Below, one piece after another: positions 23,679 to 34,492 of a stretch of 64,000 nucleotides of DNA. Origin of the DNA: Rhizophlyctis rosea (lineage: Eukaryota > Chytridiomycota > Chytridiomycetes > Rhizophlyctidales > Rhizophlyctidaceae). The number at the start of each line of letters is the position of its first letter. The first letter of the stretch is position 1. A program made the translations under genes and the position numbers. The notes under the pieces are model-generated. The model had not been told where the DNA came from. It did not search any database and saw only the letters and a list, made by a program, of their open reading frames with translations. The stretch spans positions 38,814-102,813 of the forward strand of contig JADGJC010000132.1 in assembly GCA_027596075.1 (NCBI GenBank), written 5' to 3'.

Positions 23679-24466
23679 ATGAGCGAACCGCGCATCTTCG
23701 TCGGCAACCTGAGCTGGAACACCACGGACGACAGTCTCAAGTACACCTTTGCCAAATACGGCAACGTCGTCGACGCCAAAGTCATGCAAGACAGGGAGAC
23801 TGGTGAGTTTCCTTGGTTTGTTTTGCATGTCTGTTTTCTGGCTGAGAACGTCCTATCGGGGTCGTGATGCTACATGATTGAGCCGTCGTTCATCCTGCTC
23901 ACTGGATATTTGCACTTCTTTCTCTCCCTTTCTTCTGCCTCGCATAATAGGACGCTCCCGCGGCTTCGGTTTCGTGACGTTGGAATCCGAGTCTCAGTGT
24001 CAAGCCGCCATCAACGACCTGAATGAGACGGAAGTGGACGGCAGGACCATTCGCGTCAAGTACGTCTTCGTTCGCCCTGTAAACTCATCGTAAACAAACA
24101 TCAACAAATATCTAGCATGGCGAACGAGCGTCCGGCCGGCGGGGGTGGGGGCGGCTACAGGGGTCGCGGTGGAGGGTACGGAGGTGGAGGCGGTGGTTAT
24201 GGAGGTGGAGGCGGTGGATATGGAGGGTATGTGTTCAAGGATACTGTTGATTGACGAAGAACCGACGTCTTATGCAAAAAATTGTCGAATTTAAAGCAGT
24301 GGGGGCGGCTACGGTGGTCAAGGCTACGGCGGCAGTGGTGGAGGTGGGAACCGCTACGGCGGTGGGGGTGGCGGGTAAGAACCTTTAAACGCAACCATCG
24401 GTTTTCCACAATTGATATCTTACGTGGAATCATCAATCAAGTTACGGCGGCCGGGGCAACTTCTGA
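23679..24466 (+). CDS. Glycine-rich RRM RNA-binding protein
   Basis: Five exons join in frame: 23679-23802, 23951-24059, 24116-24226, 24300-24374 and 24442-24466. The N-terminal 80 residues form one RRM with RNP2 (IFVGNLSW) and RNP1 (RGFGFVTL), the aromatic residues for RNA stacking being present. The rest is a YGGGGGG/RGRGG-type glycine-rich tail ending YGGRGNF. This is the build of small GRP/CIRP-type RNA chaperones, often stress- or cold-induced, acting on mRNA in nucleus and cytoplasm. The third exon opens with a Met right after the RRM, but the in-phase junction (RVNMANERP) shows it is internal. Confidence 0.92.
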
Positions 24467-25277
24467 TCGATCCCTTCTGACCGACGAAAGGCTCCGAGCC
24501 TCCAACATTGCGAATCTTTTCAAGTTCTTTCTTCTTTTTTTGCGGTCTTCTTTTTGCTTTTGGAATTTGCGAGTTTGCTCAATCTGGTGCGAAACATAAT
24601 GTAATATGGTCTTGTATATTTGGGTTTTTGTTTTCTCGACTCTGTTCAATATAGATGGGGTCGGTGATGTTTCGCTTGCTGTTCTTCTTTCTTCTTACGT
24701 CTTTATTGAGTTGCGGAGATCTTGATTGTGCATTCGAATTGGGAGTTGTTGGGAAGTGAAAGTTTTCCGGGTATCAACAACATGTGCAATTATCTTTGGC
24801 GAGGAGATGTCGATTGTCAAGAATTATAGAAGATGGCCTTCTCTTCTCATATGTTTGACACCTCCATGGTCAGAGATCAATTGGTGGGAAGTCGTACACA
24901 GATTTTTGGAGGAAGACGGGGTGGATGAAGGTTTACATGTCCGAGATGTCGGACTCCCTGTAATGCATGTAGCACCGCCACCGGTGAGGTTGTACTGTTG
25001 CACGGGGCATTCACGGAATGATCCAATTGTGTCACATTGTTACATTGTGGCTGGTCTCGCGTCAAATTCACAAATTTCACATGCCAAAGCCAAACCGCGA
25101 AGTTCGAACACAGTCTTTGGAAGCTGGCCGAGACAAAGCTCCGTCCGCCAGCCCAACTGCGAAAGTATAGCTCCACCTATGCCTTTGTTTGGTATCCACC
25201 AGTAGGCAGGCAGCTGCACACAAAGATACCAATGTCAAGTGCAGACTGTCGAAGTGTTGGCTGTAGTACCCAGCTCC
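24467..25277. other. Intergenic, no gene seen
   Basis: About 800 bases. The first 150 bases are T-rich (runs such as CTTTTTTTG near 24533) and likely the 3' UTR of the RRM gene. Nothing else recognised. Confidence 0.45.
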
Positions 25278-26861
25278 ATGTCCACTTCCTCTGTTTACAA
25301 TTCCTCACTCTCAAACTTGCCCCTCCCTGCAATGCTCCCTCAAACAGATACCATGACACCACCCACAACACCTCCGTCCCCTCGCAAACCGTCTGCCCAA
25401 CCTCTCAATGTCACCGCTCCAATTAGCACCTCTCCCTCCTCACCCTCTTTCCCCAACATATCGTCGTCACCTACTGAAAGCACAACCCTCACCCCTCCAA
25501 CGACCCCACCGCCCCGTAAATTCCCCCGGAAGTTTCCAACCCGCGAGATTCCCGCCGAGATATGGGCTCACATTCTCCTCTTTCTTGCACCGCAGCAAAC
25601 ACTATATCCTATTCTTACCGTTGACCGGTGGATTGGGGAGGTAGCGTATCGCTTGATGTATGAGGATGTCATTTTTAGAAGTCAACAAATGCGAGATGGC
25701 TTCGTGAGGAGAGTGGGTGGTGGTATTGCTGCTGACGCAAATGCCGTCTCTGGTGTGAACCTTGGTTCCTCAGGACATGCAAATGCGAATGCGGGCCTAG
25801 GTACCGCTGGTGTTGCTGGTCTGGTGAGGAAGTTGGATTTTGGATTTCGGTAAGTTTTTGAGCATCGTGTCATGAGGAAGTGAAGGGCCAGCGCGTCTTT
25901 TGGCCAGTAGATAAGCTGCAGCTGTTCTTTTGGGTTGCATGGCAGACAGCAACGCGTTGGCTCATGCTGCATGCATGCACCTGCAAGGACAGCTTCCAAA
26001 AAACAGCCTTAGGACGTGCTGCGAAGCCAGTGCGAGTCACCATCCAAATGGAACCTCTCAAACTGACTGAATTTGCTTCAACACAGGCCGTATGACTTAG
26101 ATTACATCCGACCACCACATACACCAGCACCCACCCCCGCTACGTCTGCAAATGTGACGCCAGCCAGCTCTACACAAGGCTCCCCAACATTCGGACCTGT
26201 CTCCCCACCAATGACACCACCCTCCTTCACCCTCCACACCTCCCACATGTCAACTCCACTTCCATCCTTCAAATTCCTTTCCCACCGCCTTGAGACTCTG
26301 TCCCATGCCACACTCTCATCCACATCACCGCCCTCCACACCAGAACCCATCGTCCACTTCAGCCCCAAGCCCAAAGAGCGCTATGGTGCATCTTGGACCC
26401 ATCGCTTCATTGGCCCCGCCCTCACTACACTTTCCCTCACCCTCCCCAACATCACGCACCTCGTTCTCTCCGGCGCCCAATTCCACGAAGAAGTCCTTGT
26501 TGATGCCCTCAAACAATTTGGTAAGACTCTTGAACACCTAGACCTCTCTCATTCGAATATCCGGAAAGGTGGTATAGAAGCCATCCCGTTACATTGTGGG
26601 AAGCTGAAAAGTCTGGATCTCAGCGGGATATTTAGGTTTAGGAGGATTCCGACGCGGGTATTAGTAGATGTTGTTAATGGGTGTGCGTTGTTGGAAAAGC
26701 TGGTGTTGTTGGGATGTAACGACGTTGGGGAAGAATCTGTGAGGGGGTGTAAGGGTGTCAGGGAGGGGTTGGATATTGTTGTTGAGAGGGGCGAATTGAC
26801 GGTTGTTAGGGAGGGGAGTGAGGAAGTCGATTTGGAGGGGGAGGTACAGGTGGAAGCGTAG
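25278..26861 (+). CDS. F-box-like / leucine-rich-repeat protein
   Basis: Two exons: 25278-25849 and 26087-26861, joined through an Arg codon (FGFR|PYDLDYIRPP). After a Pro/Ser/Thr-rich disordered N-terminus (residues 15-90) comes an F-box-like segment (REIPAEIWAHILLFL...). A second Pro/Thr-rich linker follows. The C-terminus has LRR-type strands (LTTLSLTLPNITHLVLSG, LEHLDLSHSNI, LKSLDLSGI, LEKLVLLGC) typical of FBXL substrate receptors of SCF ubiquitin ligases. Substrate unknown. The tail is acidic. Both the F-box and the repeats are divergent, so the class is probable rather than certain. Confidence 0.75.
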
Positions 26862-26977
26862 AAGGGTTTTGTGATATATCGTTCGAAAAATAATCCTAGG
26901 TTAATGTACATGATCTTGTAGTTAGACCTTCTCAATTGACGCCAGTCGTTCATTTATATGACACGAATTATATCATT

Positions 26978-27027
26978 CTGTGGTATTGTCGCTGCTCTTA
27001 CCCTGTGGTATTGTCGCTGCTCTTACC
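26978..27027. repeat. Perfect 25-bp direct tandem duplication
   Basis: CTGTGGTATTGTCGCTGCTC followed by TTACC occurs twice back to back (26978-27002 and 27003-27027) without a mismatch. This suggests a recent slippage or duplication event in non-coding DNA. Confidence 0.9.
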
Positions 27028-27113
27028 CTCTACCTGTGAAGTCCAGGAAGAGGTGATCAAATGCTGCGTTCAAATACGAGAGATGGAGTCTGGCTCGACG
27101 TTGAGTTCGGACC

Positions 27114-27142
27114 ATCGTGAGAAGAGCCATGACTCACGATGA
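27114..27142. repeat. Short perfect inverted repeat (hairpin)
   Basis: CATCGTGAG and CTCACGATG are separated by an 11-base loop. It could form a hairpin in RNA or be a dyad protein-binding site; chance is also possible at this length. Confidence 0.5.
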
Positions 27143-27380
27143 TCGCGCAGCAGATAGATGACCCAGGTCCTTTGCTGTGCCACAATCTGGCAGGGGAAGG
27201 CACAGCCATCCCTGAGAACCACAACTGACACGTGAAACCCCATCCCATGGCTCTCTCTAGTGGAATATTGTGATATTTTTCAACAGTTTTGGGTGTTTGT
27301 GGTTCAGGCCTCCAGATACCGAATAAACATCCTCCAACATTGTCAATATACCCTACACATCAACAACATCCGTTAAACAT

Positions 27381-29805
27381 ATGTCTGCACCCCGCCAGAC
27401 TCAACACCCACAACCCCGCTCCACACCTACATGGACACACAACCCACACCCCGCACCCGCACCCGCACCTACACCACACTTTCGCCCTCCCTTCCAATAC
27501 CACCAACCTTACCCAGCAACCTTCCCCGGCCCCGACACCGCCTTCGCACAATCAGAACAATGGGCAAAAGAGGGAAACACTCACGCGCCGCTCATTCGTG
27601 CAGATTTGCCGGCATACGGTCCGCACAATTTGAATCGTGAAGTCGGTGTTGGTGATGCGTATGGGTATCGTGACGCGCGGATGGAAGAAAGGGATGCGTA
27701 TGGATCGTGGACGGGGTGGGATGGTGCCGGAGAGGACTGGGCATGGGGTGGTGGATGGGATGCAATTGGACAGACGGGAAGTGAGGGGTGGGAGCACGAC
27801 AGGGAGAGACCTCAGTTTGGACGGCAGGCTGAAGGGCAATATAATTACACCTCTCGTCAATTTGGGAAGGGATGGTATGGGACTGGGATGTGGGGAAACA
27901 GGGTTAGAGCAAATATGCCACCACCTTCACTTCCACCTCCTAGGTATCCGTCGCAGTGGAATCAGCAAGACGACAGGCGGAAAACAGGTTTTAGTAGTTA
28001 TGGTGGTCAAAGGCCATCGGGACAGCAGGGTCTGGGGTTGTCGTCACGAGGCCCTGATGTGCAGTGGATGGATAGTCATGAGGTTGAAATGGCGGGCGGT
28101 GTGGAAACAACTCCGCCGCCAGAGTTGTCTAACAAGAGAGAGGAAGGAAGAAGAGGGAAAAGACAGATTGAAGAGCACCAGAAGGTATTTTCAGGTCAAT
28201 ATTTCTTAGCTGAAAAGTGCCCGGAATTGATGTTCAAATTCTGTTATGTTATGCACAACGAAGCCGTATCGCCACCGCTCCCTTTCATCAAACCTCTCCG
28301 AACCTTGCAGCATCTCATCCGAAGGCGGGTATGCTGTTCTGGCCGAGGCAGTGGCAAAACTTTACGGCGGCATACCATCGCCGACGCGGCGACCTCGTAC
28401 ACCGTCAAATGACGAAAGGAAGCCGGTGCAGCAACAGCAAGTATCCGCTCCCATCTCAAAGCAGTCACAGAATGTTCGGACGAAGCCAGATGATGAGGCG
28501 AAGTTGGTCGGAAAGGAATCACAGAAACGGGCAGAAACCAAAAGACGTCATGAAAAGAAGCCAACGCCCACCGATCGTCATCACCGGTCGCATCACCATC
28601 ATCACCATCATCATCACCACCACGATCGTCATAAACACTCTTCCAAAGAAGACGATGGGAAATCGAAGAAGGCTCATACAACTAGGGAACGGAAAAAACC
28701 GTTGACTTCTGAAGGGAAGCGGAAGCGCGCAGACATGACCAGCGAAGCATCGTGGACATCCGGACAAAAGCTAGAGAGGAATACCCCAGCCCGGAAGGAC
28801 AGCGATACTGATATGGAACCGGAGAAGTCACCCTCTCCGTTACCACCATTGAAGCGGCAGCGCAAGCGCACCAAAACACCGTCCCCGGAGATGGACGAGA
28901 TTCACTCACCCCGTGGTCGTGCCGGCAGTATTCCAACTCCACTCGATACTCCCTCCCACACATCCCGCAAAAGACATCGACAAGCATCCCCCAGCTATCT
29001 TACGGCAAATCAAGACTACTCCACCAACCTCCGCGACATGCTTGAAATCACCGCGATACACAGCAACCCATTTTCGCCGAAAGGAATAGACCATTACTCC
29101 CCACCCGCCGAAAGCCCCACCCGCCGTGCCCCAACGCAGAGAGAGGAAATGCTCATCGACCATTACTCACCACCCGCCGAAAGTCCCAAGCGTCGACCTC
29201 CAAAACAGAAGCCGGAAATGGTCATCGACCATTACTCTCCACCACCCAAGAGCACCACCCTCGAAGCATCACCGCAACGTCACCCGGTAAAAGAATTCCA
29301 CATCGCCGGTCGAGGCGGCATTCACATTGCGGGACGTAGTCATCAGCGTTTGTTCAAGAAACGGAGATATGAGGACGGGGGAGGAGGAGAAGATGAAGAG
29401 GAAGAGGACGATGAAACAGAAGCAAATTCTCCAATCTTGTTGCCGGGCAAAAGTCTCTACTCAGATTTATTACTGTCCTCATCGGCGGGGTTGCGTTCCG
29501 ATGCGGGGAGGAGGAGGGAAGGTGGTATCCTTCATAGACTCGGTCCTCAAGTGCAAAGTGTCGGCTCGGCGGCCATTCCCAAGTCTGCGGATCTGAGACT
29601 ATTGTTGAAGGCTGGTCAGAGGCAGAAGAATATAAGTCATCAAAGGAGGACGGGGCCGGCGGGTCGACAGGAGTCGCACATTGGTGGCGTGGATCGCGTT
29701 GAGAGCGCAACGGTTGGAAGTCAGGCGACGCGGGAGGAGAAAATGAAGCGATTTGCAAAGTTCGGTCCGGAGGCATTCAGATATGTTGGTGGGCCAGCAG
29801 AGTAG
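27381..29805 (+). CDS. Disordered protein with poly-His tract and DHYSPP repeats
   Basis: No family recognised. The first exon (27381-28184) encodes a Pro/Gly/Trp-rich segment. The long second part (to 29805) carries a short ordered-looking stretch (SEGGYAVLAEAVAKLYGGIP), a His tract of eleven residues (near 28593-28625) and basic Lys/Arg-rich nuclear-localisation-like stretches (KRQRKRTKTPSPE). It also has three 23-residue repeats starting IDHYSPP (about 29087, 29156 and 29225), an acidic run (GEDEEEEDDE) and a C-terminus EEKMKRFAKFGPEAFRYVG. The two frames differ, so an intron must lie between 28185 and about 28311. The obvious GT at 28185 with AG at 28310 does not restore frame, while the AG at 28263 does but is weak. 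SP/TP sites in the repeats suggest proline-directed phosphorylation. A nuclear role is inference. Confidence 0.6.
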
Positions 29806-30230
29806 AGGGCGTAGAATGCTTGGAAAAGTTTCGCTGCATATTGTAAAGATGGCTGTGCCGCTTCTGCGGATTGCTGTGCTCGCAAGCTTGGGAGTAAATC
29901 AATTTAGCGAGTTTCACAAAGTACAGAAAGGAGAGCTGTCCGTGATTCACCATGGCAGTAAGCATCAAACCTTCTTCCAATCTTCAGGATGCCCACACAC
30001 GAAAAAGCATACTTTACATTTGCATTATATACATGGACAATCTCAAGGGGCAATGAAATGGCATCCAACTCCCCTGCTAACGCTAACTTTATACAGAAAA
30101 GACAACGCAACCTGATCCCCAGCTTTGAAAAGAAACCCCTCCCTCCAGCCTGCACAACATGGGAATGTCCCGCTTGCATCGCAAATTTGAATGAGAACCC
30201 CGCATTCGCATGATCCAGCAATGCTAAGCA
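29806..30230. other. Convergent 3' spacer
   Basis: About 425 bases between the tail-to-tail DHYSPP-repeat gene and the LSD1 gene. No gene or notable repeat seen. Confidence 0.5.
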
Positions 30231-33200
30231 CTAGGCATCACTCCCCTCAAATGCCGATGACACATCCTCCGACGACGACCCTTCAAGATCACTGCTGCTA
30301 TCCTCCTTGAAGACTCCCTCCTTATACCACGTCGAACTCCTCGTAGATCGTTCCGTTGACTGAACGCTTGATGCAAGTGAGTCGACGCGAGAAGTTCTCA
30401 GAGCGTATTCCGCATACAACTCCTTGGCTTTGCGTTCATATTCCTGAATTCAAACTGTAAATAAACAAATCAACTCCTACAGGAGGACGCTTCCTTTCTC
30501 ACCTTCTTGCCCTCCACGGAAACCTCATTCCACCACTTGCTCACCAATGAATTGTAAGCCGCCACACCCCCCAACCCATGCTCATCCATATGCTCTTTGA
30601 GCGCCTTCGTCTGTTTTTGACGGAACAGTGCAAAACCCGTTTTGACTGGCGATTTCACGCTTTTCACCGTTATGGAAGTTAACTTGGTCGTCTTCCGCTT
30701 TTTGATATGAATTTGGGTGCTATCGTGTGAGCTGGATTGGGAGCCTTCACTCTCGTCCGTGGGTGAGGACCTGCGCTTTGCCGGCGTTTGCAGATGGGTG
30801 TTGAGATGGTCGAACACACTCTCGTTCGGCGGTATTGTGTATCCACAGCGGTGTGGGCATGCGATGGAGTCTGCTGTCACTGTTTCGTTTGACACGTTAT
30901 GGTTTGTGTGTGTGTCGCCAATGTGCTGAATTGGGCCCAGTAACGCATCCGATAATTGGGAGGCGACTCTAAAACCGCTGAGCATCGCACCATGTACTGT
31001 CGCCGGATAGGAGCGATTCGTTGCTTCCCCCGCAAAGTAGATTTTACCACCTATCGTTTCCGCAAGTTTGTCATAGTCAGACCCTGCATATGACTTTTAG
31101 TACACCCGCTTTTCATGGCATAGTGCGTGATCACATACCAGTTGCATCCTTTGCAACGTAAGAATAGCTTCCGCGAGCAAATTCGTCCCTGCTCCACCTC
31201 GTAACAATTGTCTCGATTGGGGATGGCAAAGGCGTCTCACGTGGAAAGATGGTTGACAGAGTGGACATTGCTTCAGAAACGATGGTTTTGTCATCCTTAT
31301 TTTCCATTTCCCGAGCCGCTTCTCCAGAAATGAATGCGACAAGAATGGGTAGCTTGGTTGTTGGATAGAGGTTCCTTTGTGCGTCCGAATGAGGATTTGC
31401 ATTACGTTAAGTACCCATGAATGTATGACCCACCAGAAGAGGAAGAGCCGCCCTCGCACGCTGGCGTACGCGGCGGGATCATATGACCCTCCTTTTGCTG
31501 CAACCTCCCCACGTGTTTTGCCTTCCGCTGGATTTGATAAAGACCCGAAAACATCCCCACTTTTGTTCGGCCAAAACATCCGCGGAAAAACGAGCACAAG
31601 CTACAAAAATGGGATCATAAGCTCAACTGAAAGCACGCCACATGGGACACACAGCAGCCCTACTTTATTGAATAACCCCATCTCCAAATTGTCGATCGCC
31701 TTCTGCTTCCATAGAGGCAAAGGTGGGTCAAAAGCTATCTGCCGGTGCTGGAATGAACATCAGAATTCCTGTCGTTCATGCTCTAACGAGATACAATTCT
31801 CACCTTCAGGACCCCGAGAGGTACTGTAACGACAACAGCATCACATCGGTGTTCACTTCCATCCTTGCAAATGACCTTCACCATTCCCCTCATATCTGCA
31901 TCATCTTGACCGCCATTTGTCCGCTCCACCGCAATCCGATCTACCGCTTTCCCAAATTGAATATTCAGCGGCTTCCCTCCAAATGCATACGCATGGGGCA
32001 ATTGGCCATAGCCGCCGGGAATCATTGCATGATCACCGCCTGAATCACGGATAAGAAAATAAGCATAAATTGTTGTTGCGCCAGCCGTTGAACACTGTCT
32101 AGATGCTCACCAAATTCATATCCATCATCTTGGTCCCAGTGCTGCAGCGAGAGACGATCCACCGTAGCAGCATTCGCGAATTCCAAATTTGCCAAATGCC
32201 AATGAATGAGGCGCATGTTCAGAGGTGTCAGATCTCCGAAAGACGGATGCCGTTCCAGGTGGTACTCGAAAATCTGCCCTAACGACGGATTCTCTCCCTT
32301 TCCCTTCGGATAAGGCTCCTGTCGTGGCCGTTTCCCCCGCACCAACCGCGGCTCCCCATTCTCGATGACCGTGTAACAGGATTGCTCGAGAACGGAGTTG
32401 AACACCTTGTTGGCAAAATCGTCGGCCTCTGGGTCAGCTTCTTTCCCGTTGGAATCATAGAGTTTACAGTCGTTTGCATTGACCAGGTAATGTAACTTCA
32501 GTTTCAGTTGATGCTTCATGATAGGGTCGAGCGGATTGCCGCCGTCGAAGCCGGTGACAATTTGAGCAGCTGAGGATACCGTCAAAGCTCTGTTGGCAGA
32601 ATAGCAGCCTACAAGTACCCACCTACCTAGGTCGACACCTTGAGGTTCGCTCATCCCCTTTTCTCTGGTGTGTAGAGGAAAAGTGAATATCCTGCCACCG
32701 ACTCGTTTCCGACCTTCGAGAAGTACAACTTCAGGTGGCATCGCTCCCGGTTGATTCGCGTAGATGTTCATGATCTCCCTTGCCGCGGTCACGCCAGCAA
32801 TTCCCGCTCCAATGACAACAATCTTCGGCCTCCTTCCTCTAACTTGCTTTGCTGCGCATCCAGGCTCAGGTAAGATGCCGAAGTTGATATACCGATGCCG
32901 GTCAAGGAAGTTGTAAGCATCGGTGACAAGTTCTTCGTCCCTGACGCCGGAGACACACCCCTCTCGTATGGCGGCAAGCAAAGGAGCAAGGCTCAACCGC
33001 TGACTTGGTGTCTTCAACCACTGGGAGCAGATCCAATTCCGGACACGAAGATAGACCTTCCGATTCGTTCGAGGAGTGGCATAAATAGGAAATGTCTCCA
33101 ACTCCTTCTCAGTCATGTGGTCAGAAAGCAATCTGCATCCAATGGCAGCTTTGGCATTGTCATCTTCAACAGCCGTGTAGGAGTTTTGCCCGGGGACAGT

Positions 33201-33308
33201 TTTTGGTTTGTCGGTCGTACGTCGTCTCAATTGGTATTGGTTGCCTTCATCATAGCGTGGGGCGACCACTCCTTCGGGCCACAATTGGGGTGCATGGAAG
33301 TCCTCCAT
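30231..33308 (-). CDS. LSD1: LSD1-type FAD amine oxidase with SWIRM, C2H2 finger and HMG box
   Basis: Domains in order: SWIRM (AAIGCRLLSDHMTEKELETF ... RHRYINFGIL), amine oxidase (FAD site KIVVIGAGIAGVTAARE, EGRKRVGGRI, AQIVTGFDGGNPL, AMIPGGYGQLP, VVVTVPLGVLK, YFAGEAT.R.YPATVHGA), a C2H2 finger (C-x3-C-x12-H-x3-H, 30794-30859), and an HMG box (TGFALFRQKQTKALKEH ... KWWNEVSVEGKK ... EYERKAKELYAEY). The C-terminus is Ser/Glu-rich. SWIRM plus amine oxidase marks a KDM1 histone H3 demethylase; fission-yeast Lsd1/Lsd2 also end in an HMG box. One certain intron is 32626-32570; others lie near 32095-32042, 31785-31735, 31660-31600, 31430-31355, 31145-31085 and 30480-30445. The first in-frame ATG is at 33308; open frame continues a little upstream without an ATG, so an extra 5' exon is possible. 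It is divergent from the crtI-like gene. Confidence 0.88.
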
Positions 33309-34492
33309 GTGCCAGCGACGATGATTTGATGACCGGGGTCTTGACAGGGGGTTCAAGAATGATTTTACAGTCTGTCAGACAGTTTTCATAAAGTATGATT
33401 AAACCCATCCATCAAATTTCACATTTCAACGCCCAAGGAGACCGAGTGATGAAATTTTCACATACCAAATCTGGTGTTGCTTGATCGGAAACCAGCGTTG
33501 ACGAGTGAACCGATATCTTTCATAACAGCCGGAAGTGCGAAAAGGCGTGTGAACTACGCTATCATTGTTTTTCGCGCAGTAGCTCAAAATTCTGCTGGTT
33601 GCGACGAAGAAGAGGGGTACGAGTCCAGCAGCAAAATCGAATCAATGAAGGCCCGGCGGCTCAGGTAGAGCTAGCAGAAAAGACAGGTTTTCTATGCAGT
33701 TGGACAAGCACAAGGAAGTAAAAGTAGTAAACGGGACACCCTCAGCTTGCACCTTTGATGGAGCAGTGCACAGTGTGCAGATCCGCAGCGCACCCTCCAC
33801 TCAAAGTGTCACTCTCGCGCTTGGAGTGACAAGTGGCTCAAGCCATGTGAGCGCCATTTGCTGCGCCATTATTAACAAACAACCTATTTTTAGCACCCTG
33901 ATTATGTAATACAGTCCGCTGGTCTGGACATTGACTGAGCAGGCTGCCTCGCGCTGCAGGACTCGGAAGTTCGGAAGAGGGCACCATCGGCGACCATCGG
34001 TTGAAAACCTCCGAGGAGAAATGAATCGAGGTCCCTTATGACCCAATCTGCTCGCGTCTTTGGTCGCACATCGATCGGTAGAGAGATCATCATCGACCCA
34101 TCGACCTGAATGTGGCTTATTTGGATTGACTTTGATTTGTGGTATTTTCCCGCAACACGCGCTTTGCTTTCAGTGTTCATCCGCAGTCCCCTCCTTTCCC
34201 TTCATGTCGGCCATTTGCGGACTGGAAATAGGGCAGACCATGTCCAGGCACTGTGAACCAAAGACCGGGACCGAACACCCATCCTTCAATTTGCCCATTA
34301 GCCGCATCGTATGACAGTCAGTACAAACGTCATCCATATAAAATCTCCTCTGGTTGGCCGGCCCTCTTTCTTGAAGTTTCATTCTCGATCCTGCACATAT
34401 CACCCCTAGTGAATAGATCCCATATCGTTTGTTTACTCCACCTTGCTCCACCCACAGTAATTTCGAGGGTACATATCGCTTAATCCAACACC
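33309..34492. other. Divergent promoter region, LSD1 and crtI-like genes
   Basis: About 1.2 kb between head-to-head genes, probably carrying both promoters. Short overlapping frames only. I see no repeat or RNA gene. Confidence 0.45.

Larger units (their letters stand above)
26862..27380. other. Intergenic with tandem repeat and hairpin
   Basis: About 520 bases with no gene. It holds a perfect 25-bp tandem duplication (26978-27027) and a 9-bp inverted repeat (27114-27142), described separately. The 3' part is presumably the leader of the DHYSPP-repeat gene. Confidence 0.5.

Noticed and set aside
28591..28625. CATCAC repeat as a CRISPR-like or satellite array
   Set aside because: It is a codon run for His inside a long open frame; no spacers.
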